Assembly: GCF_019393635.1 (NCBI RefSeq)
Contig: NC_057861.1
Location: 460,478,330-460,542,329, forward strand
Source of the DNA: Dromiciops gliroides
Lineage: Eukaryota > Chordata > Mammalia > Microbiotheria > Microbiotheriidae
Length of the DNA stretch: 64,000 nt
Direction: 5' to 3'
The notes below the pieces were generated by a model that had not been told where the DNA came from, did no database searches, and saw only the letters and a program-made list of their open reading frames with translations. Numbering within the stretch: position 1 is the stretch's first letter; each line of letters opens with the position of its first letter. Positions 38,101 to 52,800 of this stretch are shown in pieces. Position numbers and translations under genes: made by a program.

Positions 38101-40795
38101 TTAGATCAGTGGATCATCCATGTGAGCATTCCCCCAACACTACACACTGTATCCCATCAATCTGTGCCAGTCTTGTCCACTTGTCCACCCTCTTTAAAAA
38201 GTGGCCTTAAAAAAGCTCACCATTTTGATTCTGTGAAAGGTCTACATTTTATTTTATTTTATTTTATTTTATATTTATTTATTTTTAGTGAGGCAATTGG
38301 GGTTAAGCGACTTGCCCAGGGTCACACAACTAGTAAGTGTTAAGTGTCTGAGGCCGGATTTGAACTCAGGTCTTCCTGAATCCAGGGCCGGTGCTCTATC
38401 CACTGCGCCACCGAGCTGCCCCAAAGGTCTACATTTTAAATGGATGATACTCACTTACTGATGCTTACAGGAACCCCTTGGACTACTTGTATGTTTACAA
38501 AGGGCTAAAGAGAAAAGAAATAGCAGTTGCTAGCTGCCTTCAGACACATCCCAGTGGCCACTTAGTGGCAGTGAGGTGATCCTAGTGCTTACCCAGGATA
38601 TATTTCCAAAGTATATAAATGATGAATATGAGAGAGGCAACATGGTGTATTGGACTGCATTCTGGGCTTGGAGTCAGGAAGACCTGGACTTCAAATCCTG
38701 TCTCAGATATTTAAAGAGTTGTATCACCATGAACTGTGTCAGTAATTAACTTCTGCTTCAGCTTCTTCCTCTTTCAGTTGCGTGGGTTGGATTCCACTGA
38801 CCCCCTTCTAGTGCTAAAACTGATCCTATGATTTCATAACATTATCAAATATAATCTCATCCAGCCAGATCTCAGCAACTTGGTTCATAGAAAATGAATG
38901 TACATACTTAGATACAAAAAAACCTACATACATATGATAATATACAATTGTAATGACAGAGAGCTTTCCTTCAGGAAAAATCCAAAGAAGAAAAGCGGGA
39001 AAAAGTAGGTGAAAAAGACGACACAATCCCTCCTGAATACAGATTAAAAGTAAGCAAGGTAAATGAGTTTTTTTTTTATTCTATATCTACATCGTATGTA
39101 ATTCATACCCCTAAGGCAGGCAGGGACCCTGACATAGATCCAGGACCATGAATATATTGGTGTGAAGTCTCTACAGTTTACAGAAGTCACTGTCACAAAT
39201 TAAAGCTAAAACAAACAAACCCCAAAACAAGGCTAAATTGAATGACTTTGAACTTCTACAAACATTTATTCCTCTTGGACCTGACCATCTCATAGAGGAA
39301 TACAAATAACTATAATGCACAATAATTACAACAAACAACAATCTGTTAATGCCTTGCTTTGTGTGCCTTAAATTTTTTTAACCACTTGAGATTATTTTTA
39401 ATAGTTGACTAGCCTTTCCTGGCCATCCCAACTAGATTCCTCTCACCCCTCCCAGATTCCCTGGGATTCTGCGGCAATTATTCTCTGTACTACTTATTTA
39501 GCAATTAATGACATGTTTACTGGTTTGTGCCAAATATTTTATTGTTGTCTTTAACTTCTGTCCCGCTATTACATACCCATTTAACTTTTCAGTGTTTTAT
39601 CTTGCCTGGTACACAGTAAGTGCTTAATAAATACCTGTTGATATCTCCATTGAGGGTGCAAACACTTTCAGGGCAGGGGTCCTATCATATTTCTTCCTGG
39701 AAGACAGCTAAGTGGACGACGATGATGATGGCTAGCATTTATATAGCATTTTAAGGTTTGAAAAGTGATTTATATACAGAGGTATGGTGGTAAATGTTTA
39801 ACAACCAGCTCTACCAAAACTACACACAGGATATACTTTTGCATTTAATCTCCATTATTGAATTTTCCCATTACTTTCAAGACAATCAACAAAGCAATAA
39901 AGTAAGCCCTGATTCTGTAGCCTATCTTTATGAGTTTCTGAGGAATAAATGCTCACACTGAAAATTTACAATCCGCTCTGGTTAGAGTTGGCTCTAACCT
40001 TGTGTATAATTTATTACTTCATTTAACTGAAGGATTTATAAATCTTTCTCAAAAGAGCCCAAAATACTTTGCGTGTTTTGCCCTTTCACATACCGGGTAC
40101 ACTTGCTAAAATAATTATGTACTGCTCTGTAGTCTATGATTTATAAGCGTCAAAATTATTTTCAAATTTGATTTTAACACTCTAAGACAAGTTGGGGTTA
40201 TCCTATGTTATATCTTTTCTCAGGCTCCAATATTGGAATATAACTGAATACCCATAGGTCATTCAGCAGTTAACAAAAGATATTTTTAGTAGAGGGCAAG
40301 GAAATAGACAAATAGATATGGGGAGAGAGGGAGAGAGAAACACACACAGAGAAAGAGAGAAAGTGTGTGTGAGAGAGATGTATATATAAATATATGTGTG
40401 TTTCTGTATACACACATTAAGGACATTGAGTTGATTCAATTGAACTCAGCTCTCATGCCTATGATATGCCCACCATAGTCTCCAGCTAAGCACTAAAGAA
40501 GGGTTGAACCTTCTTCTGCCTTTGTATATGTTCAGGCAGCCAGGAAATAATGCAGCAGTTGCATCTTTTAGCTGGTCAAATCCCAAGAGTAATTCTGTTG
40601 CCCTAAAGCCAACTTAACCTGTCTTCTTGAGTTGCCATACTAGAACTGGGGTATGCAGGAGGCCCTGAATGAGTCTCCTTTGCCTTTTTTCCATTTCCTT
40701 TTAAGGAAAAATTAAAGTGAGACTAAGAATTGAGGGTACTAAAGGAGAGAGAACCGATTCCTTCCCACTGCACTATTCTCCCTTATCTCCTGTGA

Positions 40796-40846
<51 letters not shown>

Positions 40847-43800
40847 ATCTATCTCTCTATCTCTATCTCTATCTCTATCTCTATCTCTATCTCTATCTCT
40901 ATCTCTATCTCTATCTCTATCTCTATCTCTATCTCTATCTCTATCTCTGTCACACACACACACATCTTACTTCTCCCCGGGTAAAATTTGATCCAGCAAC
41001 ACTGGCCTTGTGGCTCTTCTCTAAGACACTCCATCTCTCAGTTCCTAGCATTTTCTCTTGCTGTCTTCCTGTACTTGGAATTCTCTCCCTTCTTAAGTCT
41101 TCCTCCTGATTTCCTGGCTTCCTATAAATCCCAACTAAAATCCCATCTTCTATAGTAAGCCTTTTCCTACTCTTCTTAATCCTAGTACTTTCTTCTCTCG
41201 TTTCCTATTTATCTTGTATATATTGGAGCATTTTTGTTTGCCTATTGTCTCACCTGTTAGATTGTAAGCTACTTGAAGGTAGGGACTGTCTTTTGCCTCT
41301 TTTTGTAACCCAACTCTTAGCACAGTGCTTGGCATATAATAGGTGTTTAATAAATGTTTATTGGCTTTCTAATGAGTACTATTATCAGTATGGAATTATT
41401 GGAATGCTTATGAAACTTCATGCTAGTCCTGAAATGCAAAAATGACTCCCTTTAATGTTTTGTTTTGTTTTTTACTGTAGGATGAAGAAAGAAAACTGCT
41501 TGACAAAAAACAAAGTGAAAAAATTGCAGTAAGTAAACTAATTTGCCTGAGTCAGAACAGGATGAGCCTGGTAATAACAGGAGCTGACACAGCTTTTGTT
41601 TTGTACTTTGAATCACATCTAAATAATTACACTAGCTTGGAAGTTCATCATAATGACCTGTGACCTTTTTGGATTCATTTCCTGATTTATGCAGCCTAGG
41701 AGTGAAGATGACCTTCTAGATGAATTGTCAGAGAGCTTTACATGTTCCCAAGCACCTGTAACCCAAGCAGCAGTATCTGTAGCACAAGTGAGTTATTTTT
41801 TTTACTTCTTTTCTACTTCTTTACTCTTAGTAGAGAGGTCTGCGACCTTGAACTTGACCTTCAAACTATACCTCTTGAAACTTTGGGTCAGAGGGAATAA
41901 TCCTGGGCTCAGAGATTTGCCAAAGAAAGAGGAAAAGAATAAAATTATCCATTAAAAAATGTGTACTATAAAATATTGACCCAGTCTCAGTGATAATCTG
42001 TTATTCTAAATCACAAGTTCTTAACTTGTTTTTTAAAAATATTTTGATAGCTATATTTCTTTTTTTTATAATAAACATTTTTTATTTATAGTTTTGGGTT
42101 CCAATTTTTATCCCTCTTTCCCTTCCTCCTCTCCCCCATCCCTGAGGCATCAAACAATCAGATATGGGGATAATTATATTTCAATATAATTAGTTTCCTT
42201 AGATTTCTTATTTTATGTACTTTTAACATTCTGAGATGGGGCCCAAAGGTTTCAGTGGACCGACGGCCAGAAGGGTCTACAACCCACACAAAATTTAAGA
42301 AAACCTTCTCTAAATTGTTGAGATAAATGTGAATATTTTGTCATGGAGGATGTTGAGATTATTGGGAGAAGTTTACATTTGCATTTTACTGAAGATCATA
42401 CCAAAATAATTAATTTACCAATGAATATTCCTGTATTTGTGTGTGTATGGCTGATTAATTATGACAGCACTGCACCATCAGCCAGCCCTTGGTAACGTGG
42501 CACACAAATATAGTACTCTGTTACAGGGAAGCTTGGCAAAGGTAAAGTAGCCATCTGGTGAGAAATCATTGTCCAGTTCAGTAATGGTTGTTCCAAGTTT
42601 GCATGCAGTCTTTATCAAAACTGGGTAAGACAAGTTTGAATATTATAGGTTATGATGACATAACTTTTGTTAACATTGTCATGTATCTTTCTGGCTCTCA
42701 ACAGTTTCTAACCAGGGAGTAATTCTCACAACTTCCTAAATATAAACTGGAGAGTAATTTGGAACTATGCCCAAAGGGCTATATAACTGCATACCCTTTG
42801 ATCCAGCAATACCACTGATAGGTCTATATCCCAAAGACATCCAAGAAAAGGGAAAAGTATCTATTTGTACAAAAAATATTTATAGAGTTCTTTTTGTGGT
42901 GGCTAATGACTGGAAATCAAGGGGATACCCTATCAGTTGGGGAATGGCTGAATAAGCTTTTGTTATATGATCGTGATGGAATATTATTGTGCTACAAGAA
43001 ACTACAAACAGGATGATTTCAGAAAAACCTGGAAAGACTTACATGAATTGATGCAAAGTAAAGTGAGCAGAGCCAAGAGAACATTGTATACAGTAATAGC
43101 TATATTGTACAATGAAGAACTATGAATGACTTAGTTATTCTCAGCAATATGATGATCCAAGACAGTCCCAAAGGACTCATGATGCAACATGCTATCTGCC
43201 TTTAGTGAAAGAACTGATGTCTGAATATTGACTGAAGAATACTATTTTTCACATTTTTGTTGTTATTCAAGTCTTCTTGTACAAAATAAATGTGGTAATG
43301 TTTTACATGATTGCACATTTATAATCTATATCGGATTCTTATCATCTCAGGGGACAGGGAAAGGGAGAGAGAGGAGGATAGAATTTGGAACTCAAAATTT
43401 TTTAAAATGTTAAAAATTGTTTTAACATGTAATTGGGGAAAAATAAAATATTTTTTAAATCTGATTTTAAAAAAGAAAACCTTTCTCCATTAGCTTTTTG
43501 ATTTCCTGTAACCAAGTTCCTTTGGCAGTAACCTTTTGACTATGTTTGGCCCTTTTAGGTATCCAAAGACAAGAAACATTCTACTGAGGCCACTGTGATG
43601 GCTGACCCCACACCAGCTCCTACAACAGGCTCTGCAAGTCCACCTGATACCTCAGTAAGTAATAGGTATTTTGATTTGTTCTCTCAAAAAAAAATCCTTC
43701 CCAGGGAGGGTGAGAAGACGCCTGCCAGTTAAGTGTTAAAGATCACCTGTCTACCAACTCTGGATTGCTAAGGCTGGTTATTTAATAAGATGGCAGAGAG

Positions 43801-46800
43801 CACCTGCTGTAACAGAATCCTATAAGAAATGTCCTATATTTCCTGTTTTGGATAGTGCATAGAGAACATTTGGACTTCTATCTGCTTTCCTTTCCTAGAT
43901 AATGCATTTTACCCATTTGTTCCAGTTGTGGTGGTTGTTTCTTCTCCTGTAATTTTGAAAATGTAATGTCACTCTCTTCCTTTTCTTTTTGATGCTGCAT
44001 CAAAGCACAGGTGATATTTCTGTATTTGGGGGCTCTTAATTCATAGGATCATAAGTTTAAAGCTAGAAAGGGACTTAGAGGCCACTGAGAACAACGCTCT
44101 CATTTTAAAGGTTTTCTTATAAAGAACTGTATGCAGAAAAGTGTATTTTCATTACTCTGTACAAAAGATTACATTTTTGGGGGGTCGTGGGAACTTAATC
44201 GTCTCTTTCCCATAGGCTCAATTTAGCAACGTTTCCATTTTTTACTTTTATCCCATTTTCTATGAATGTTGCCCTCACAAAAAGTTGAGGATTGATTGTA
44301 CAAATAAAGGAGGCAGAAAGTCCTTTTTCTCCAGGATTTCATAGTCTAATGGAGGAGACAACATTCATATCATACTGATTGAACTGTGCCCTTTAAAATC
44401 ATTCCACTTAGAGAAGTCTTCACATATTGGGGTAGATATCGCCCTAACTCACTGACAGGTTTGAGGCCTCTCTGTTGCCCTCAACCTGGTTGACGTCATG
44501 CACATGCTATACCTTGTTCGAGCCACAGGTGAGAGCTGGGTGAAGAGAGACATCAAAGGTGGATGAGCAGCCCTGAAAAGAGATCAGCAAGCCCTTACAC
44601 CAGAGGTGCTGGTCCTCCATGAACATCCCTATTCCCCTATTTCCATATTAGTTGTGAAAGAAAACTCAGACCAAAACAACAACAAATATATAGAAAGTGG
44701 AAAAGAGTATGCTTCAATCTGCATTCAGACTCCCTCAGTTTTTTCTCTGGAGACGGATAACATTTTTCTACAGGAGTCCTTTGTAATGTTCTTAGATCAT
44801 TTTATTGCTGGGAATATAGTTGTCATTTACAGTTTTTCACAGTACAATATTGCTGTTACTGTGTACAGTGTTCTCTTGTTTCTGTTCACTTTGTATCATT
44901 CATGTAAGTCTTCCCAGCTTTTTTCTGAAAATATCCTGCCCATCAGTTCTGATAGCACATATAGTATTCCATCATAATCACATGCCACAACTTGTTCAGC
45001 CATTTCCCAGTTGATGAGCTTCCCCTCAATGTCCAGTTCTTTCCTACCACAAGAAGAACTGCTATAAATATCTTTGTACAAATAGGTCCTTTTCCTTTCC
45101 CTTTGATCTTTTTAGGACCCAGACCTAGTAGTGGTATTGCTGTGTCAAAGGGTATTCACAGATTTATAGCCCTTTGGACATAGTTCCAAATGGATTTCCA
45201 GAATGGTTGATTCAGCTCATAACTACACCTTTCTAACCTTATTTCATTTACTCCCCTTTGTGTACTCTGTATTCAGCCAGCCTGGCCAAATTCACCAAAT
45301 TGGCCTTTCATCTTCAGTCTTAATGTCCTTGCATAGGCAGTTTCTCTATGCCTACAGTGCTCTCCCTCTGGACCTCTGCCTCTTAGAACTGTTAATGCTC
45401 CCTATAAGGCTCAACTCTGGTGTCATTTCCTACTTAGGGTTCTTCCCAATTCCTCATCCCTTTCCTCCTCCCCTTTTCCTAGTTATCAGTGCCCTTTGCC
45501 TTTTAAAATAATTGTGTGTTTACACATGTATTTGCATGTGATATCCCCTACTGGACTGTAAGCTCCCTGAAAGCAGGAAATATTTGTTTTGTCCATTTCT
45601 CCAGCTCTTAGCACAGTGCCCTGTAGACATGTGATAAATGTTTGTCAAATTGAATTTTGACGAAAAAGTACTGAAGAATTTTCATATCTGTCTTTATAAT
45701 TGCCTTTTAAATTATGCAAAAAACGAGCAGGATTTACCCAACTATATGTTACAGAAGCCTTATTTAATGGATTGTGATGTTACCCTCTGCTGATATGCTT
45801 CAGGATTGTTTTGGAAAGGAAGATTTTTTGGCATGAGTCCTTAATGACCTCCCCCAACGGAGGTCAGGGCGGTGCTGTTGTCCATTTTAAGCACTTAGTG
45901 TTTTATATCTCTCCTTGCTCCACTGTTTCTGTGTTCCACTATGGCCAAGTGTCTGGTTGGGTTAGGGGAAGGGGGAGGAGGAGGTGAATAAGCATTTATA
46001 AAGTGCCTGCTATATACCAGGCACTATGCTATGTGCTTTACAAATAATATCTCATTTGGCCCTTATAACAACCCTGGGAGGTAGATGCTGTTATTATTCC
46101 TATTTTACAATAGAGGAAACTGAGGCTAACAGAAGTTAAATAACTTGCTCAGGGTAACACAGCTATTAAGTGTCTAGAGGCTGGATTTGAATTCAGGTCT
46201 TCCTGACTCCATGCCCAGTGCTCTATCCACAGAACCACTGAGCTGTTTACTCTGAAGATAAGTAGATTTGCTTATGGAAAAAAGCCCAGCACCCCTGTGT
46301 TGGGCTGCCTGCCTATGGTACAGCTATAGTTAATGTGGATTATTTGTTTTTACTCTTTAGCAAAAAGATGAGGGGCTTGATGATGCATATGATCAACTCT
46401 CTAAATCCCTTGGGGAAAGAAAACCAGACCCTGATGACAAGAAGCCGATGGAGGATAAAGTAAAGGTAAGAGAACAAAATTTTTTTAAAAAATACTTATA
46501 ATTTGATATGACATCTACCCCTCATCTTTTTGCTACTGTCCTTTGAATTCATGACATTGGAGAATTAGTTAAAGGAACTAGAGCTGTTTAGCCCAGAGAA
46601 AAACCTAACCCAGGAGTGGAGAGAGAGAGGATACCTGTGTTCAAGTATTTAAAGGGATGTGCATGGAGAAAGGACTGGGCCCCAGAGTACAGAAACAGAA
46701 ACAATGGGTGCAAGAGGAAAATTAAGGCTTGATGTCAGGAAAAACTTACTATTAGAAGTATTCCAAAAGGAATGCCCTGCCTCTAGAGGTGATGGGTTCC

Positions 46801-49800
46801 CCCTCTTTGGAAATCTTTAAGCAGAGGCTGACTGACCACAGTTTGACCATGTTATAGAGGGGATTGCTTCATGTATGGGTTAGACTAGATGACGGCCGAT
46901 GTCATTTCCAGCTCTATCAATGTGATTCCATAATGCTAAAGGAAGGACAGGAAATGTAGGCAGTAGGCATAGACTGTTTTTTCTAGGAGTTTGCACGTGG
47001 GACAAAATGAAGGTTTGTTTTAAGCTTCTTGTTGTTGTTGTTGTTGTCTGTCCTTCGTTCTCGAAGAGGACCATGACATCAAGTGACATCATGACTTGCA
47101 CTGAATTGGATTTAAGTGAGGCAGGGGTGTGCAAGGTCACCAACCTCACTTTCTCCTCCAGAGTCATCTGGATCCAGTGGCAAGATATGTATCGGGATGA
47201 CTGGAGAAGGCCCGGATGTTTTAAGGCAATTGGGGTTAAGTGGAGAGATTAGGGTCACACAGCTATTAAGTGTCTGAGGTCATATTTGAACTCAGGTCCT
47301 CCCAACTTTTTAAGGATGAGGGAGTCCTGGGTGGTGTTGAAGGCATGTTAAGGGACCAATAGAGAGATTGAAGAGGAGAGGGGAAAGGGGGAGAGGGAAG
47401 AAACAAGGATGAGCACAAAAACGATAACACATTCTGGGATAGAATTAGGAACACAGATAGAGGGTTGGCTATAATAAAGAGAGGACCCACTTTATTTCTG
47501 AGACTGGAACAAAGAAGTTTTCCTGAGGGCAGGAGGAAGATGTAAGAAGCTTGAAGAATGAACAAGAGGTTTGGAAAGCTATTGTAGGGAATACAATAAG
47601 GAGAAAAGTAAGAATAATCAAACAATACAAAGTGCCTACTGTGTGCCAGGCATTGTGCCAAGAACTGAGAATACAAAGAAAGGCAGAAAAGTCCCCACTC
47701 TCAATGAGCTCACAGTCTAATTGGGGAAACAAATGCAAGCAATTATTAATCAACAAGCTTTATACAGGCTAAGGTGGAAATAATCAACAACAGAAGGCAC
47801 CAGATTTAAGGGGGATCCGGAAAGGCTTCCTGTGGAAGGTAGGAGTTTAGCTGGGACTTAAAGGAAGGCAGGGAAGCCACAAGGTGAAAATGAGGACAGA
47901 GACCATGGGGGAGAGCCAGAGAAAATGCTCAGAATTGGGAGATGGAGCATCTTGTTCCAGGAGCAACAGCAAAGAGGTTAGTGGATTTCAGAATACATGG
48001 GAGATGTAAGGTGCAAGAAGACTAGAAAGGTAGGTAGATGGCAGGTTATAAAGAGCTTTGAATATTAAAAAAGATCCTATATTTAATCCTGGGAGTGGTA
48101 GATAGCCACTGGAATTTATTGAGTAGGAAGATGACATGGTTAGACCTATTTTTTTAGGAACATCACATTGATAGCTGAGTGCTGGGCAGCAGGAAGAGCC
48201 CAGTTAAAATTAGATAATATAAAACTTGATGTGGGCCTAGTCACTATTATTCAGTAGCATGTGAGTAAAGCTCATTGCATGTGCAGTCTAAGTTGGGGAA
48301 TAGCAAGATATGAATAGCAATAGACCAAGGTAACAAGAGATTCAGGAGTTGGGTACAATATATAGCTGAACTAATTTATTATTGGATTAAGATTGGGAAG
48401 GAAAAGAAATGAGGCCAAAGCAGGGATGAAGACTTGGGAGAATAAGGAAGGGTAGAGTAACCACAGGGCCTGGGTGTGGGAGGGGTGAGGCACAAAGAGA
48501 AATAGAATAGGAGGGTATGGCCAGAGAGAACAATTTCAAAGTTTTTAATTGTCAAGGATTGAATAAGTTGGGGTAATTCCGTTTGTGTGGCTAAGATGGA
48601 GTGAAGGTATAAATCATGGGAGTTGAGGAAGTTGACGGATTGGGGAGGAAACCAGAGTATTGACGTTCCCCATGTATAAGATGTGGAGTTTAGACAAAGA
48701 GCAAGACTGTGAGACTCCTTGAGGAAGGGAGAATGATCCGGGGTCCAACAGATAATCATTTTCTTAACTGGATAAGGTGAATCAAAGATTAAAGGCTTTG
48801 TTTTATATGCTCTGAACAAAGCCAAGATATCACATCTTTCTTTTATTATCTATCAAGAATGTTAGCTCTTGGTTCTTAATGAAAGTGACAGATGTCATAA
48901 TTATTCAAATGAGTTACAAAGCTCAAATTTTGGCTTGAGAAGTGATCTTTTCAAAACTTTGAGCTTCCCTTCCAATTATAATTGCAAAAGGTCATGTTTC
49001 ATCACTCATTTCTCTTGAAAATTCATTTGTGTCCTTTTCTTGTCCCCTTTATGAAATTATAAGTGAATTGCAGGTACAGAATACCCCTGACTTGAAGCTT
49101 AGTGCTTTACATGTAGTAGATGTTTAATAACCATTTTCAAATGGAAAATCCATAATGATTAACGTTTTTATCCATGTTAGAGTGAAAATATTGTCTTCAG
49201 TTGCTTAAAAGAATTAAAAACAAGTCATTTGTCCCCATCTTACCAAAATGAAATAGATCCTAGGAAACTCAGGCTGCATTCCATGAAAAGAAAAGGAACA
49301 AATATTGATTGTGACTTTTTTGCTCAATATTTCTAGGAAAAAGCTAAAGCTGAACATAGAGAGAAGTTGGGAGAAAGAGATGACACCATACCTCCTGAAT
49401 ACAGGCATCTTCTTGATAACAATGACAAGGTAAGTGGATGCTCTGGGTCCATAGAATATAAGATAATACATTTAGTGTACAATTTTAATATTTTTATCCA
49501 AACTTCAAGTGAAGTATAAGGGAGGTGCTTTTTCAAAAATGTATATAAAGATTAAAGGTGTGACTTCTCTGGGTCTGTTCTTGAAAAAGACATCTGCCCT
49601 ACTAACTAGCCTATCATTCAGCCTTAGTCAAGTTGTAATGTGACAGTGAGACACATTATGAAGAGTAGGCAGAGAATTAGCCTCTTGATCAGGAAAACCT
49701 GAATTCAAGTCCTGCTTTTGACATGTTCTGGCTGTTTGATTCAGGGCAAGTCCCTTAACCTCTCAATGACCTTGACTATTAAGTGGAAGTTGCAGATCTG

Positions 49801-52800
49801 CATTGGTCAGGGGTCTTTCCTCATTAAGAACTCACTACATCAATAAAATCAAAATTTCAGTCTCAAGAAGGGGGGTAGTAAATGAGTAAAGAAAGGAGGG
49901 AGAAACCCAGAGGTCAAAGGTCTAATGGGGTCGGGGAGAATATAGGCGTTGTGATCCATTAATCAAACTTAGAAGAATGTTAGGTAAAATAGGATTCAAA
50001 ATCTGAAGACTTGTTCAATTCTCACCTAGATACATAAACATCGAGAAAGCAAAGAGGTCAGTCTTTTTTTTTTTTTTTTTGAGGTCAGTCTTTTGATGTG
50101 TACATAGACTGTTTTTGACCTGCCTTTCCTGATTCAGATCAGTCTGGCTCAGCTCCCCACCTCTGAATGGTCCGTACTTAAGAATTTATTTTTTTTTAAT
50201 TGCTCTGCCCTCTTCCAGGCAGATTATTGAGATGGGTAAATGCAAAATTACACCTACCTGCTATGCATCTGAAAGACAATGAGACAAACAGAACAGGTGG
50301 CAGAGCCAGAGTATCCTGTCAGGCTTTGCAATATTCAATCATGTGTTCTCAGTGTTTCTCAAGGCATTGATGGAAAACATGCTCTTTGACGCCCCTCTGT
50401 GTTTATTGCTGGTAGTCTTGGCAAATATGATTTAATGCACTTCCCAAGCAACCATGACCTTGATTATACAGTTTTTTAAATTAATTAATTAATTTATTTA
50501 TTTATTTTTCCATTACATGTAAAGATAGTGCTCAACTTTTGTTTATACAAGCTTTCCAATTTCAGATTTTTCTTCCTCCCTCCCCCCTCCCCTAGATAGC
50601 AGGTAATCTGATATAGGTTATATATATATATATATATATACATAATAACATTAATCCTATTTCTGCATTAGTCATGTTATAAGAGAAAAATGAGAGCAAT
50701 GATGAAAAACCTCAAAATAGAAAAAACAACAGCACCAAAACCAAAAGAAATAGTATGGTTCATTCAGCATCTATACTCCACAGTTCTTTTTTTTTTTTCT
50801 TGGATTTGGAGATCCTCTTCTATCATGAGTTCCCTGGAACTCTTCTGTACCATTGCATTGGTGAGAAGAATATAGTCCATCACAGTAGATCAACACTCAA
50901 TGTTGATACTGTTGTGTATACAGTTTTTAACATATCTATTACTTACCACAGTGACCCACGGTCTGTATGAATATGTGGTTTTAAAGTTTCTGATTTTGAT
51001 TTTTTGTTTTTTTTATTATTTTGTTGTTATTTAGCTGACTTACAGAATATTTCATGCAGAATTGTAAAAAAAAAAAACACCCATATTTACCAAAAGAGCC
51101 AAAATAAGAAAAATTATTTCATTTTCTAGGCCTAGGAACATTTTTCACATTTCCTTTAGGTATATCAAGGTGATAATTACTTTAATATTTTCATATTTAA
51201 ACTAAGATGGCAGACAGAGTGGAAGGTAGAGAAATGAATTGTTTTTGATCTGGATTCTGTGTTACCTGGGTATGTTTCAGGGACTATTGGTTCAGGGTAG
51301 TAGGGGGTTTTTACATTCTGAAACTGTTGGTTCTTTTCTCATTTTATTTTTTACATACTTCAATTGTTGACTCTTTTCTCATTTGAACATCTGTGAGAAT
51401 GTGTTTGATGGGCAGTGTGTCTTGTTTTTAAGGGTAATCCAGAAAAGCCACCACCCAAGGAAACCAAGGTAAATATAGTACTTTATTTCTTTATTGAACT
51501 TAAGTCTGGCTGGGATTGTGGGATGGTGGACTTCATCTTACAAGTAGATGTAATACTTTTATATCAAATAAATAAAATGTAGAAGAAAAGAAGATGGCCA
51601 AGACAGTCATGTGCTAATGTCTAGTTTAGCGTTCTCACTAAGAAAAACATCTAAAAAAACATGGTGAATGACAGCAGATTTGCTGTAAGGATTTCATTAT
51701 TTCTTATTGGGGTTAGAAGGTGACCTTTACAATTTATATTTCTTTACTGATAGAAGTTTCCATTTCAGAATTCTGCAGATGGTGGGGACCCCATTGATGT
51801 CCTCTCAGAAGGATTTGACAATTGTTCCCAGACTCCATCTCCAGAAGGTCCACAGAAATTGGCAAAGGTGAGTTATTTTTTTCCTCTTAATTCTCACATC
51901 ATCTGAATGTCATGTGGTAAGAATGAGGAATAAAAAATACGTAGCACAAGGGTTGCATTGGTATCCATAACATTTTAAAGTGACACCCAAAGGCATAGAG
52001 CTAGTCAGTGGCAGTTTTTGTTTTGTTTTGTTAAGTCTTTTCAGTTGTGCCTTGGCAAAGATACTGGAATAGTTTGTCACTTCCTTCTCCAGCTCATTTT
52101 TTACAGATGAGGAAACTGAGGCAAACAGGGTTAAACAACTTGCCCGTTGTCACATAACTAGTAAGTGTCTGAAGTTGGATTTGAATTCAGGAAGATGTCT
52201 TCCTGATTCTAGGCTGCGCTCTCAGTCCACTGCGCCACCTAGTAGCCACTTTGTTAGTCAATAAACATTTATTAAGCACATACTATGTTATAGGAATTGT
52301 ACTAAGTGTTGTGATATAAAGAAAAGTCAGTAGCAGAGCTCTGACTAAAACACAGGACTCCTCCTTGCCAGACCTGTGCTTTCTATGCTCCGCCACATTG
52401 CTACTTGGCATTTCATGTAAAAAGAGAAGGGTGGAAAAGTGCCTTTCTTCCTTGTTCTCAGAAGGAATACTCTAGATTTTAATTTATTACCTTCCTCACT
52501 CCCCCTCCCCACCCAACTATCACTAAGCACAGCTGTCAGTCACAGAACTTCTAAACCCTCCTAAATATGGTAGATTTAATTGCTTGGCTGCTGCTACTGC
52601 ATCCTGTTCACTTCACCCCAGGAAACTCCTTGTTTTGTTTTGTTTTGTTTTGCGGGGCAGTGGGGGTTAAGTGACTTGCCCAGGGTCACACAGCTAGTAA
52701 GTGTCAAGTGTCTGAGGTCAGATTTGAATTCAGGTCTCCTGAATCCAGGGCCAGTGCTTTATCCACTGCACCATCTAGCTGCCCCAGGAAACTCCTAAAT

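Noticed and set aside
40717..41109. 130-codon ORF with Tyr-Leu repeat
   Set aside because: Translation of the (CTCTAT)n microsatellite.
42745..45225. L1 frames as a host gene
   Set aside because: All are 5'-truncated ORF2 ends with L1 3' sequence, in both orientations, each interrupted by stops.
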